Shown here piece by piece: positions 48,858 through 61,239 of a stretch of 64,000 nucleotides of DNA (position 1 is the stretch's first letter; the number at the start of each line of letters is the position of its first letter). The stretch is from Dictyophora rubrovolvata (taxonomy: Eukaryota > Basidiomycota > Agaricomycetes > Phallales > Phallaceae), in NCBI GenBank assembly GCA_029959195.1, contig CP114123.1:1054001-1118000 (forward strand). Direction: 5' to 3'. The translations under genes and the position numbers were made by a program. Below the pieces are notes generated by a model. That model had not been told where the DNA came from. It made no database searches and saw nothing but the letters and a program-made list of their open reading frames with translations.

Positions 48858-49393
48858 TCATTCTCTGGCCGAAATGGCAATTGCCGAACTTTCTCTGACG
48901 GTAGGCATCGAAGAACTTGGCGACACCGATAGACTTAGCTCCCTGGAAGGCGGTGAAGATGCATGCGGAATGCTGAGAGCGTGGAGTCAGACCCTCCAAC
49001 AAATTTGTAATGGAAAAAAAAATTGAATTGGCTTACTTTTCGGGCTGTGGTATGGCGGTTCCAACACTTTCCTGGGGTTCTTTGCCCGCTTTAGACAAGG
49101 CGTAGTCGCCTGAGTCAAAGTATTTACGTTCCTGAAGGAATGCTGTACGTTAGCAACGTGGCAACTGACGCGAGATGACAACAGCGAAAAGACCGGACCT
49201 TCTGCATTTTGGCCAGGGCGTTCTTGTGGGTAGGAAGCTTGCCATAAAGACGAAACAACTTTTGTTCTTCCTCGGTCAATTTCTTGATTAAAGAAGTTTG
49301 TTTAAGAAAAAATGATGATGAGTTACGACAGCGAGCCAAATGACGTACAGTGATATCAACTTTCCTCGCTCGTGCAGGCAGCATCGCAGACAT
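48858..49393 (-). CDS. Endosulfine family protein (Igo1/ENSA), PP2A-B55 inhibitor
   Basis: Endosulfines, once phosphorylated by Greatwall/Rim15, block PP2A-B55 and drive mitotic or quiescence entry. Four exons join as MSAMLPARARKVDIT, then KLTEEEQKLFRLYGKLPTHK with NALAKMQK, then ERKYFDSGDYALSKAGKEP with VGTAIPQPE, then a last exon reading IPHASSPPSRELSLSVSPS and ending in ISARE before TGA at 48858-48860. The phosphorylation and inhibitory motif FDSGDY is intact, with the serine in its usual place. The length (about 110 residues) fits the family. The stretch IPHASSPPS after the core is often seen in basidiomycete members. Introns are GT-AG. Confidence 0.92.
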
Positions 49394-49483
49394 AATTCAA
49401 GGGCGTTGGATTGATTTAGTTGGTCTCGAGATTGAAATTGAGACAAGAATTGACAGTGATTGAGAAGAGTACGAGAGAGAGAG

Positions 49484-51960
49484 TTAATTCTGCGGGTTGA
49501 ATGTTTTGAAGGTACAGGAAGAGACGCGGCAAAGAAAATCTGCGGAGCTTGAAACTAAGAGCCACTCTTCAGTATTTGAACCCGCGTAAGCGCCCACCCA
49601 CTCGTCAGTAAACACAGCGCACTTCTCAATCATGCGGCTGCGCTCTAGGCTCCAGCTGCGCGCACAGGCCATTAACACAATAGCATATTGATTCACTGCG
49701 AAGAAGAGCTATGATATTGAGAAATAGAAAAGGCAACTATTGATACCACCACCAGTCTCAGGACTGCGAAATAGGGCACACACGTCCGTAATGGAGCATG
49801 ATGTGACTGTGTGAGACAAATCTCGAATCTTCCACTCAGGCTGTTTAACATCGGGGTCCTAGTCCATTTCCGAACCAGACTCACATTCAAACAGGTCATT
49901 CACGTGAACAGGCCATTCCTGGACAGGTGGCTCAATACGCTATTTTGCGGCAAAAAGAGCTCCGAAGAACATGAACTCACCTGACCATTTATTCCACCGC
50001 TGAGTAAGGGACCGTGCACATTGCAAGAAGGGTCCAAGCTGTCAGAAATTCCATCGGAGTCATACTCTATGTGCATTTCGGACCAATTTGGCTCTTCATT
50101 GGCCACATCGCTCATAGTCACTGCAGAACACAATAAATATTTGATTTACACGCCCTTGGAGCTTGGTCTTGGGTGGGTAATGTATCGACTTATATCGACT
50201 TACCCCTGTTTAAAAATAGCTTCCGAAGAGGGCTTGGTGTTTTAGCTCCACCAGTCATTGGGTCCGCATCGAAAGAACACTGAGGCAGAATCTTAATCCC
50301 TGCCGTACTCTCAAGACACTCGTGGTCTTCGCTAGCTGTATTCCCAGCAGAACTGGCTTCAAAGGAGACCCTGTCAGAACTCATCCCCAATTCAAAGTCT
50401 CCGTCGTGAGTATCACTGAAAGCAAATTCGCTATTATTAATTAAGTGTCAATCAGTTTTTTTGCTCGCCACTTTTTGGGTATGCCGTTAGCTTACGGGAA
50501 ATCAACTAAGAAATCATCGTCTTCATCGTATACGTCGTTATCTTGTATAAGCTCAAAATCATCTTGAATACTGTCGGATTCCGACGATGACCAATCTAAT
50601 TCAGGGGTTTCATCTTGGTAACACATATTCTCCGAAATGAGATCAATGTCAGATATATGCGAGTCGTCGCCTTCACTGCTACCAGAATACCCGTGCAAGC
50701 CCTAAGATAAGGATTAATGTGAGCATACAATTTACCTTATATACTCGCATGCGGCTAATTACAAACCTTAATCCATGGTTTCACACCTTTGGCGAACATA
50801 TTTGTCAGAAATTGCTCAAGGACAAGCGAGGATGATGCGATTTCTTCCACGAATTCAAGGTCATTGGTATTTATATCAGCACCTTCGGCGGGGAAACCTT
50901 TCTGTTTCTGAACAGCCTGATGTATGGACTGATAGGCAAGGTGAGCGTGTAGAGTATTTTTACGTCGTATTTCCTATAAACAGCGAAGCAACAACTACGG
51001 ATAAAGCGAGGGTCCTGAAAATGATTCCCTACCTTTATCTCCGCCAAGAATTTACTCCTTAGCAATTGATCTTCAGATCTTCCGAATACCGAACAAAGGG
51101 ACTTGGCGATGATTGGGAAAAATGCTTGTTCCCTACGAACCGCTATGGAATAAGGTCCAAATATCCAAGGATACCGTCTGTTGACGAATTTCAAAAAACA
51201 AAAGAGTAAGCAGATAGGAGTGCCATGTAAGGACTAATTAAAGAAACAAGTTCATACCGTATAATGTGATGACAAAATAAACGGCGGCCGAATTTGTCAA
51301 GAAGCTCTACAAATGGGGATACCCGGTTGAACATTATAGGGTTAAACGGAACACTGCAGCCAAGACTGGTTTCCCAAATCAGTCCTTCTTTCTCGGTCAA
51401 ACCCGATCTCCATGTGTAAACCAGTTTGAATGACAACAATGTGAGATGTGGTGAGTTAAATCCGTCTAAACGAGAATGGGAGGATGAAAAGGATACTGGC
51501 GCGCCTGTCAACAGAGTCATGGATATAAATAGAGAAACATCGATCCGTACTAGTGGCTTTGCCGTTTTCAATAGCGATGTCAGAGATATCATGTATGCGT
51601 AGTGCATCAGAATTCTAGAGCATGTATGCTTTGAGCTAAGACGCTTTGAGAATAAAAGGTGCACAGAGATGGAGACGTGCCTTTCGCAAACTTTCCAGGA
51701 GATGTTTTCCAACGGCAGAATTACATATTCGTTCCACGGACACAACTGAACCATCGACTATTCCCTCAATGACGATAGCCAATCGAGAGTTTGGTGGAAG
51801 CACTCGAACTTGTTTCAAGTCACATGCTTTGATCATCTTTATTGAGTCCTTCGCTTCGATTACTTGCCGTTCGTCGGGATGGCTTGTAAGGAAGTGTAAA
51901 ATTTTAAGAGATAATCGACCGGCTTTGATAGAAGAAGCAACACATAACATGGTCATCGTG
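49484..51960 (-). CDS. Uncharacterised multi-exon protein with acidic C-terminal region
   Basis: Several minus-strand exons with consistent splice signals appear to belong together, but I could not assemble a full frame. Near the 5' end a 106-codon frame from 51956 has CVASSIKAGRLSLKILHFLT and VLPPNSRLAIVIEGIVDGS. Near 51050-51190 there is YPWIFGPYSIAVRREQAFF and IIAKSLCSVFGRSEDQLLRS. Near 50790-50940 an exon reads HLAYQSIHQAVQKQKGFPAE then LEFVEEIASSSLVLEQFLTN and MFAKGVKPWIK, ending at a GT donor. The following exon (50492-50698) is very acidic and Ser-rich (DETPELDWSSSESDSIQDD). Two further Ser-rich pieces lie at 50190-50390 and 49900-50133. No family is recognised. It could be one gene or two, and parts could be decayed. 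Confidence 0.4.
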
Positions 51961-52314
51961 TGGTTCTTGAGGCTGCTCTTTGGTATTGGACGTCACGAAT
52001 AAACACAGGCACCTGCTCGGTCCAGCCAGAGGGTGGTTATGTAAAGCTTGTAGTGTCACTTGTTACGCCAACAAGTCCAATACTTACAATAACGCATACA
52101 ACATAAAACCATCATAGATTGAGCTATAGTTGTCTCTCAAGTTTAGGTTGATGGTATGCACAACGTCGCTTGATCGTGTTATGAGTGAAAATGTGGTATT
52201 ACAGTTCAAATGTCATTCTAGGCTTTCTAACTCTCAAACAGAGAAAACATAAGCTTTGGTTCAATGATTATAAAGACGCCTTACTGGATAGACATGCAGC
52301 ACAAGTATCATATT

Positions 52315-52653
52315 TCATTCTGATATCTTCTCCGCTACAACATGACCGCCTGTTCCGGGGATGCCGTCGGTTCCGAACTCAACGTCAGGTTGTTGCTCTT
52401 TCATCAATTCATAAAAGCTTTCCCATAAGTTGGTGATAGGTTCCAGCTCTTTTCGCATTCCAAGAGCATCTTCCAACTTCCGAGACAGCATGTTTGTTGA
52501 GGATAGTAATTCTTCGAAATCCTTCGCTCAAACCATGAGAAAAAGTCTTCGAGAAATGTATAACCAGCTTACTCGACTTATTTCGTTACATAGTCTGTTC
52601 CTTTCGCGTTCAAAGAACGATGGTTCGTCTTCGACGTATTTGGACGCGTTCAT
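52315..52653 (-). CDS. DAD1: DASH kinetochore complex subunit DAD1
   Basis: Two exons, 52653-52573 and 52521-52315, give 95 residues in frame. The sequence MNASKYVEDEPSFFERERNR, LCNEISR joined to DFEELLSSTNMLSRKLEDAL, KELEPITNLWESFYELMK and FGTDGIPGTGGHVV has the layout of Dad1: an N-terminal helix with FFERER, a central coiled coil, the NLWxSF motif and a C-terminal PGTGGH. The DASH/Dam1 complex is fungus-specific and rings microtubules to hold kinetochores. The gene is small and easily missed, since its main exon has no conspicuous start. Identification is by motif pattern and size. Confidence 0.85.
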
Positions 52654-54100
52654 TACAGCACAAAGGGACTAAAACGAAGATTATGGCGTGACTGCGCGCT
52701 TGTCACATGTCGCGCGCGAGTAAATAATGCCGGATCTGAGTCTCACGGATTTCAATTCAAAATTGAGGTTCAACAATGACCTCCTGCTTATCATTCAAGG
52801 TCTATTTATCCATTTATACAACGTGAACACACTTAAACGTCTACTCTTTCAAGATTAGTTTGCCACTAGTAGTCGGTGACTCAGTGTCTTCCGAGTCCTT
52901 TGGTGCTTTCGCAATCGTTGAACAAGGCGAGTCGTGAAATATTTCTCAACTGTATCGACAGCCGCCGTGGAAACCAATGGGATCACAATTGGAGTCAGGA
53001 TCGCTATTTTTCAGAATCAGCACCGTTAGAAGACTATCCATTATTGGCAAGATTCAACTGCGAGATCCGAAGGTAAGAAGTGGCTTGGTATCAGTAATCA
53101 ATAATCAGTGATCAAAAGCGGCAAAAACTGCATACACAGCTACGCCTACGAAGTTTACATTCCAATATGTGCGGAAACTTGAAATACCGGATCTCTTCCC
53201 GAGTACGTGCAATCGCAACCATAGGGATATTTGCGGCTAAAATGGAAGAGCGAACCCCAATGAAATCGTGCCTCTGGCTGAGCGTGTTTGGGGATTGGGA
53301 GAGGTGGAAGGATAAGGGCTTGACCAAATGCTGTACATGATCTTTGATTGCTGATCTTTACGCCGGGTCTCTAGCTTCGGGTGGCCGACGGAAAAGTTTC
53401 TGTGCTCCTATGTAACGTTCCTCGTATATAGATGATAATATTTGGGATTGACGAGACACAACTCAGAAGTTTGTGTACTGTGGGCACGAATTGCGGCAAA
53501 GTAGCATGCCTAATACTGGTTCGGCACTGGCTTTGTGCGCAAAGTAACCGCATGAGTAAGAGTCCCCGTTGGGGGAACCGGACAAAGGATGAATTAGAAG
53601 AGTCGGATAGATAATCCGACTTCTCTTGAGCTTGTTTATCAGTAATCTGCTATACACGTATGTTGTTTCTAAGACGTTCTATTTCCTTCCTGCGCCGTTG
53701 ATTGGTCTGGTCACTCCCCAACCGGGGTTCAAACTCCTGATTTATTCTGCATAAAAGAATTCAATCTCAGCCTGATCCGTGCCGGTTCGCTCGAAACCTC
53801 ACAGCCTTTAAATCGTATGCAGATTCAAAGTCCGACCAAACGTACCATTTTCTTCTGCCGAGATTCCCCTGCTTTCGCTGAGTGACAGGAGGGAGAGGTA
53901 TTTCATTTCTTTTCGTTTCTGTAAGTGTTTCGTCTTGTACTTCCGTGTATCAATAAAATGCAGGATTTTATGTGTCAAGACTTCCTTTATTCTTATCACA
54001 CTCTTATATTGTCAGGACGCTTATCATATCTTTCACAGTGGACCCTTCTTTTTTTAGTTTCTTTTATATTGCTCAACTGCGCACATACGCCCAGTTGATT
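52654..54100. other. Interval with unassigned short frames
   Basis: Possible short plus-strand gene pieces lie at 52876-53080 (MTQCLPSPLVLSQSLNKASR, ending at a GTAAG donor) and about 53130-53340 (RISSRVRAIATIGIFAAKME), which might be spliced together; support is thin. The rest is spacer and the leader of the reductase gene, T-rich near 54030-54060. Near 53720-53740 a GGGGTTCAAACTCC sequence resembles a tRNA B box, but no matching acceptor stem or A box was found. Confidence 0.4.
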
Positions 54101-56460
54101 ATGGGTTCACCTTCTTCAGACGTGATCGTCTTGGCCATAGGCATTGTGGTTGCTGCAGTTTACCTCTTTCGTGGCAGTCTTTTCTCTAGTTCCGAGCCCA
54201 AAAAAGCGCCTACTGTCATTGGAAAAGTCGCCCAAAATGGGACAGGCGATCCAAGGGACTTTGTGGCAAAGATGAAAGCAGCTGTGCGTTTAAAGCCAAT
54301 TCTGGTCTTTATCACTATCTCATTTGTCCTTCACTTTTATAGAAAAAACGGCTCGTCATCTTTTATGGTTCTCAGACTGGTACTGCTGAGGAATACGCTA
54401 TTCGGTTGGCTAAAGAGGCAAAGTCGCGGTACGGTTTGGCCTCTTTAGTATGTGATCCTGAAGAATACGACTTCGAGAATTTGGATCAAGTTCCAGAAGA
54501 TTGTGCTGTTGTATTCGTTATGGCAACTTACGGCGAGGGAGAACCCACCGACAATGCGGTCCAACTAATGCAAAACATTACCGAACCCGATTTCAACTTC
54601 TCCAAAGGAGAGCACAGACTTGATGGCCTTCGTTATGTCGTTTTCGGTTTAGGAAACAGAACTTATGAGCACTATAATGAGATTGCACGGAAACTAGACA
54701 AAGCTCTTGAAGACGCCGGTGCTAGACGTATCGGCGAACGTGGCGAGGGTGATGACGATAAGAGTATGGAAGAAGACTATTTGGAATGGAAAGAACCTAT
54801 GTGGGCTGCTTTTACTGCCGAGATGGGTGTCGAAGAAGGTGGCGGTGGCGACACTCCCGATTTCGCGGTAACTGAATTAGACTCTCATCCTGCGGAGAAA
54901 GTATATCTGGGTATGTTGTTGCCATTTTTAAAACATGACCCAATATTTATCTTTCCAGGTGAACTTTCTGCTCGTGCACTCACACGTACCCGCGGTATTC
55001 ACGACGCCAAAAACCCATACCCAGCACCAATCACTGTCTGCAAAGAATTGTTCACTATCGATGCCGACAGGAATTGTATACATATGGAACTTAATATCGA
55101 AGGGTCAGGCATTAACTATCAGCATGGGGACCATGTCGGTGTTTGGCCCTCTAATGCGGAGGTCGAAGTTGATCGGTTCCTTTGCACCCTTGGCTTGAGC
55201 TCTCCCGAGCGTCGAGACGCTGTTATCGGAATTGAATCCCTAGACCCTGCATTGGCCAAAGTTCCCTTTCCCGTGCCAACAACCTACGCCACAGTCCTTC
55301 GTCACTATATTGATATTAGCGCTGTCGCAGGTCGTCAAACCCTCGGTCACCTCGCCAAATACGCTCCAAACCCCGAAGCCGAGCAATTCCTTAGAAATGT
55401 CAGCACTGACAAGGAATTATATGCCAGCATTATCGGGAACGGATGCTTGAAACTTGCTGAGATATTACAACTGGCTGCGGGTAATGACATCACTGCGCGA
55501 CCAACGGCCGAGAATACCACTGTCTGGAAGATTCCTTTCGATATGATTGTTTCTAATATTCCTCGTCTCCAGCCGCGGTACTACTCTATATCTTCATCGC
55601 CCAAGCTATATCCCACTTCCATTCACATCACTGCTGTTGTCTTGAAATATCAGACGATTGATAATGCAAAGGTTAAGCCAAGATGGATTTATGGCGTTGG
55701 AACGAACTTCCTTTTGAATTTAAAACATGCCGCCAGTGGTGAAGAATTGCCACTTATTTCGGAATCTGGGAACCTTGCCTTGGCAAATACACCTCTCTAT
55801 GCAATTGCGGGCCCTCGAGGAGCTTACAGGGAAGATGTTGTTTACAAAGTTCCCGTCCATGTTCGTCGATCTACGTTCCGTTTGCCTACTAACCCGAGGA
55901 GCCCGATTATCATGGTCGGACCCGGTACTGTAAGTCTTCTACTATAAACCGTTTTGGTAACACCTCAACGTGTTCTTTTTTAGGGTGTCGCACCGTTTAG
56001 AGGATTCGTACAAGAACGTGTAGCTTTGGCTCGTCGCACAATCGAAAAGGCTGGCAAAGAGAGTCTCGCGGATTGGGGACGGATGTCATTGTTCTACGGC
56101 TGCCGTAAATCGACCGAAGACTTCATCTACAAAGACGAATGGCAACAATACAGTGATGAATTAGGTGACAAGTTCGCTTTCAACGTTGCACTGTCCCGTG
56201 AAAAGTTCAACCCCGATGGTAGCAAAATCTACGTTCAGGATCTAATGTGGAATGACCGTGAGGCTCTTGCTGACGAAATTTTGAATAAGAAGGCCTATGT
56301 GTATATATGTGGGGACGCTAAAGGCATGGCTCATTCGGTAGAAGAGAAACTTGCCCAGATACTAGGAGACGCGAAAGGAGGAACAGCGGACAAAGAGGGT
56401 GCCGAAGCTGTGAAGCTGTTGAAGGAACGTTCGCGGTTAATGCTGGATGTTTGGAGTTGA
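54101..56460 (+). CDS. NADPH-cytochrome P450 reductase
   Basis: Four exons, 54101-54283, 54343-54910, 54959-55929 and 55984-56460, give 732 residues in frame. The enzyme, anchored in the ER, passes electrons from NADPH through FAD and FMN to P450s, squalene epoxidase and others. The N-terminus has a single membrane anchor (VIVLAIGIVVAAVYLFRG). The FMN domain shows FYGSQTGTAEEYA, FVMATYGEGEPTDNA and VVFGLGNRTYEHYN. The connecting and FAD domain shows YQHGDHVGVWPSN and RYYSISSSPKLYP. The NADPH domain shows MVGPGTGVAPFRGFVQE, LFYGCRKSTEDFIYKDE, YVYICGDAKGMAHSVE and the closing LMLDVWS with the terminal Trp-Ser. Length is normal. The second intron is 48 nt, a multiple of three with no in-frame stop, so its retention would add 16 residues before the FAD domain. 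Confidence 0.96.
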
Positions 56461-56726
56461 ATATACATATTGTTGCGCCTTATCTGGCCTCGCCAATAGC
56501 CAGCGGATTCTTTTGCCATAGATTCTTTATATTCCCCCCTTTATTTATGGTTTTTTTTTACGATTTAGGTCTAATATACTTATCCTACACTATGGATCGC
56601 ATTGTCCGTGTCCGTGTCACCATTGGGAAAGTGTCCCATAAGACACGAGCGTCAATTTCAAAGGTTTACGTAAACGATGAATCGCGTCCACAGTCGTCAA
56701 TAGACTTGTCATTCAACTCCCCAACC

Positions 56727-58925
56727 ATGAACACCAGTCAATTACGCGACTCTTTGGCAGCAGCGTTCGAGATTTCTATTACTTCAGAAACCTCAGACAC
56801 TGTTTCAGAGTGTTAGTACAAGTTTATCCCTTGTTTGCTTCCTAACAGGATTCTTCGCAGGCTGCAAGATTTGCGTAGACTACAATTTCAAACCCGACGA
56901 CCTTCTTTTCGAATGGCAAGCCTTAAATTTCAACGCTAATCAAGGTGTTAAAGGTCTAGAGCGAGTTATTACTCCCATTACACTTGACGGTGCCAAAGAG
57001 CTGCGAAACCACGTCGCAAGATTGATAGCTCAAAAGAATGAGCAGCGAAAGGCTACGCGAGGCAGAGGTCGAGGAAGGGTTTTAAATTTCAACACAGCAA
57101 CTCGCGTGAACAGTAGTGGTAGTGGTCATGTTACCACAATCGCACAACCCGCGGTGACAATCGCGCCTTTACGAAAAGATCGTCTCCAGACAGCTCCCAG
57201 CGTACAATTCGTGGGTCCGGATGAGAAGGAGCGAAATAAGCGAGCTTGTGAGCTTTTTTTTTTAACTTTGTAGCAAGTCACTTTATTAGGATTTAAAGAT
57301 CGCTATATGTTTGAAAAAATCTCTGTGCGGAGTGAAGGTGAAATGATTACGGCGCGAAGATTTCTCTGTATACTGATCTTGTTCAAGTATTGGATGATCG
57401 AATAGATGAGTTTGCCCAACTGATACGGGAGACATACAGTATTGAAGAATTTGAAGATCCATCGTTGATAACGGATGTGAGTACTTCACAGTTTGAACAC
57501 TGTCATTATTCAATATCGTGACAATAGGACCCAATAACTGTTGTTGGTCGTATTTGCACGGACTCAGAGGTTGATCCATCATCATCCAAATTATCAGCTA
57601 ATACGCTTATGTTGGAGACATCGAGGATGACTGGCTCTGGAAGACGTACACCATTGAGATTTACACAGGACTTTCAGATTAGAGGGACACCAAGTGGCAC
57701 TTTGAAAAGTCTCTTTCCTGGGGAGATTGTAGCTTTTAGAGGTAAAAACGGCGGGGGTGGGATATTTTTGATTGAGGAAGTCTTACCGGTGCGCATTTGC
57801 CAGCGATGGCAATTACTATGTTGTTGTTGATGATGGTGATGATGGTGTCTCGAAGGTTCCTATTCTTAGTTCTCGGAAGAAAGAAATTTCGCGTCCCCTC
57901 ACAGTTTACGTTACTAGTGGGCCATACACCTCTGATCAGTCTTTGGATTTCACACTCTTCACTTCGATAATTAATGAAGCTAAAGCTTCTCACCCGTCAA
58001 CACTGATATTAGTAGGCATTACATATTTAAAATTCTTATCGTCAATGTTTGACGTACATTCTAGCTTGGACCCTTCATAGATTCCGCTCATCCATGTGTG
58101 AAATCAGGAAAATTGCATGCATCACCTTCACAGTTGTTTCAGGAGCAATTTATGGAGCCAATCAAATTACTTTTGACACAGCATTCAGACATCTTGGTTG
58201 TGCTCATGCCTCATGTTCGGGATATATTGTGTGGCCACGCAGTCTATCCCCAAAATGCCACGGAAACGGATTTCGGACCTCTACCTTCTGTGTGTAGAAA
58301 GAAATTCAGGAATTCTAATATTAGCTGAGTTTTTTTTATAGCCGTCCATTCAAATTCTTCCCAATCCCTGTATATTTTCGTTAAATGGGGTCGTCTTCGG
58401 AACGTCTGGCGCTGACATTCTGTACCATCTAAAGAACCAGCAGTATATCCAGCGCTCACATCAATCAACTTCTAACACCATGCCTTCCCCGCCGGATGCA
58501 ATGTCCATTTTATGTAGTCACGTTTTGGAGCAACGCAGGTGGGCATCTTAACATATGTCCGTGTATCGGATCTGAAGGGTCGCCAGTTTTTACCCGGTGT
58601 TTCCAGTACCATTGGAGCTTTGCTCCGATATTAATTTAGATACATCCCATTTAGAGTTTTTAAACTTGGCAGAACCAGGGCCTGATATTCTCATATTACC
58701 GAGCATACTTCGACAATTTTCGAAGGTGAGTGAGAAAATCAATTTCCACCTGCTTATCCATCCGAATCCTTTTTTCTTTCTTTCCAGACCGTTGGAAGTA
58801 CCACTGTCATCAATCCTTCTATGTTTGGAAAATCGCACATCATGGCACAGATACAAATTCCTGCGCTAACAGATGACACATTCCTCAAGGACGCTATTCA
58901 TGTAGAGCTTAAACGATTATCCTAA
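56727..58925 (+). CDS. DNA polymerase alpha subunit B (Pol12/POLA2)
   Basis: The non-catalytic B subunit of the polymerase alpha-primase complex tethers the complex for replication initiation. The start MNTSQLRDSLAAAFEISITS at 56727 leads into CKICVDYNFKPDDLLFEWQA after a short intron. Conserved blocks follow: APSVQFVGPDEKERNKRA, RYMFEKISVRSE, ALDDRIDEFAQLI-type sequence, DPITVVGRICTDSEVD, LFPGEIVAFRGKNGGGGIFL (OB fold) and a phosphoesterase-like domain with SRPLTVYVTSGPYTSDQSLD, LILLGPFIDSAHPCVKSG, DILVVLMPHVRDILCGHAVY and SLNGVVFGTSGADILYHL. The C-terminus is GPDILILPSILRQFSK, FGKSHIMAQIQI and DAIHVELKRLS, with the stop at 58923-58925. The metal ligands of true phosphoesterases are replaced, as in the family. 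Introns are numerous; internal borders are approximate. Confidence 0.9.
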
Positions 58926-59011
58926 CTTAATATTACACAAGAAAAATTCCGTGGTTAATTACATACGGGAAGGCCATGAAGTAAATAAATGTGGATAGAC
59001 GCTAATAAATA

Positions 59012-61239
59012 TCATATCTTGGCCTTGGGATCGTAAAATTGACTGGGAATATCAACAACACGCGCGCGCAGGTACTCGGCTACGTTCTGAATCAGATCTT
59101 TTGGTCAGCCACGATAACTAGCACTGGTGGACAATAGAAAAAAAATTGTGTTATCTTACCTTTCCAAGGGAATCAAGTACTGAAGTGGATCCGACCCCTG
59201 TTCCCAAGATGCCATGCAAAACAAAGTGCACTGCCCTAATGTTTGGGAATTCGCAACGCTCGATTTTCTGGACTCGAGCAGCGTCGCGTCCTAGGAGATG
59301 GCGCAACGTCGCAGTTGAGAGAAAAGATCTAAGCCAATCCCATTTGGCAATAGACTCTGGTTCACTCCGTGCGGAGCAAAACATACTAATATTCACGTTT
59401 GGCCCTTTATCTCCGGACCTCGCATATACGACGTGACCCAATGGCGCACGCACAGTGGGTCCGAACTCCGGAAGAGCTATTGGCGAAGTTGATTCATATG
59501 ACGGTTGTTGCGGGAGACCAGAAAAGGGCGTAGTCGATGTCAACTCTTCGATTACTATTACCTTGCCACCTATATGAACGGCTTGCGAGACTAAAGAGCG
59601 CGGCATGATGCCAGGCCATAATTCGAGGAAAAGCCTAGGTTGCGCCAACCGGGTATCTAAGTTTGGCATGATTCCAGGATATCCTTGAATATAATTCGAC
59701 AAGGCGAGAACTCCTGCTCTTTGAACGACTGCTTCGGTCTTCCCCTGAAAGAATATCCTTGAATCGGAAAGTGTTGTTAGATTACCGGACAATTTTGTAT
59801 ATGTTTACTAAAACAGACCTGATGTACGCGGTGGCTTCCTGTTGTGAGCTAGGATTGATGACTTCGATTCCGTAAAGTTGGCATTCTAAAAGCGTCAGGT
59901 CACCCTTTTCGAGGTCCCCCTTTAGAATTCTTTCCGTCATGACTTTGAGACTCTGGAACTTTTCTTGAATGTCCAGTCCGACGGGATGAAACGCCAGTTC
60001 GCCTTGGTATCCTCCGCGCCCTTGAATGACAACCTTCATAGTCTCTGGAGCTGACAAGCCTTTGACACCATGGATGCGAATTCTATCTGGACCATCCTCA
60101 GTAAAACGTATGTTGGTAAAATCCGCGACGACGTCGGGGTTAAAATAGAATGGGCCCTGAACCTCATATCTAATGTATTTATCGATATGAAAAAAGGCAG
60201 GAAAAAAGATCAACTTAAATATAAGAACAGACGTTGCAAGGTGACGTACAAAATTTGACAGATCATGGTTTCAACTGTGATAAATCCATTGTCGCATGGC
60301 TGTTTGGTTATAATAGTTGTGCCGTCTTCGGAAATCTCAGCGATGGGATGTCCCAAATCATACATATTCGGGAGCGATGGCTTGAATCCTGAGAAATTTC
60401 CTCCAGTCTGAGCTCAAAATCAGTATTTTAAAGCGAAGAAGATTTAATTTTCAAAAATGCTCACAACATAAGTGCCACATTCAAGTATATGTCCTGCAGC
60501 CAGCGCCTGGGCTAATTTATCTAACTCGTGCTGTTGCCAGTTATGCCACCAAGCGGCGATTCCCATAACAGGACTAGCATCAGTGACACGACCTGCAATA
60601 ACAATATCAGCTCCTTCCTGGAGAGCTCGTGTAATTCCCCAAGCTCCGAGATACACGTTAGAAGTTATTGCTTTCAATTTCCACTCTTTCAGACTCGTTC
60701 CGTCATGCAAATGGCGGACCTTGTCGGGATGATTTTGACATTGAATTTCAACGTTGTCACCCTCGATCCAAGCCACGACTTTGCCTTTGCCTTTGTCACC
60801 ATAATTAGCTAGTACGCGTTCGATTTGACTGGCTAGTCCTTTAGGGTTAAACGCGCCAGCATTTGTGATGAGCTTGACATTCCCCGAAACAAATGCCCCG
60901 GCAGCGAGTTTGAAGCATTCTAAGAAATGTTCATCGTAACCCTTGTGAGGGTCTCGCATGTAGTCAATTGCTCTCCAAGGCAAATTCATCTGTACAATAC
61001 TGTTGAGTGATGCATCTAAAAGTAAAGCAGGAAACGTTGCCAAAAAAAACTTGCTTCGGATAGCCAATCGCCGACCAAAGCGTCGACTTTGTACGTGCCA
61101 GCGAGCATCCTCGACATGGCATCATGTCCTATAGAAAGAGAATATGAATGCGGATGGCAATTGCAAAGTGAGCGCGGAAGGAAAGCATACGGTCTCCAGT
61201 GGCAGCAGAAACATTGCCAATCAGCACAGGACGAGTCAT
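59012..61239 (-). CDS. AtuA-like (DUF1446) acyclic terpene utilisation family protein
   Basis: The product begins MTRPVLIGNVSAATGDR at 61239, a typical start for this family. It continues LASQIERVLANYGDKGKGK, KAITSNVYLGAWGITRALQE, GADIVIAGRVTDASPVMGIA, HILECGTYV joined to TGGNFSGFKP, EISEDGTTIITKQPCDNGFI, YEVQGPFYFNPDVVADFTN, IRIHGVKGLSAPETMKVVI and GGYQGELAF. The C-terminal domain has GHVVYARSGDKGPNVNISMF and ends VDIPSQFYDPKAKI at 59012. In Pseudomonas, AtuA belongs to citronellol/geraniol catabolism; in fungi the role is unproven. The two-domain form (AtuA plus a C-terminal GDKG domain) is common in fungi. Introns are short. A possible extra ATG upstream was not supported. Confidence 0.88.

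Noticed and set aside
53690-53765. Possible tRNA (B-box-like GGGGTTCAAACTCC)
   Set aside because: The T-stem needs two wobble pairs, no matching acceptor stem or A box lies at the right distance, and no anticodon arm could be drawn.
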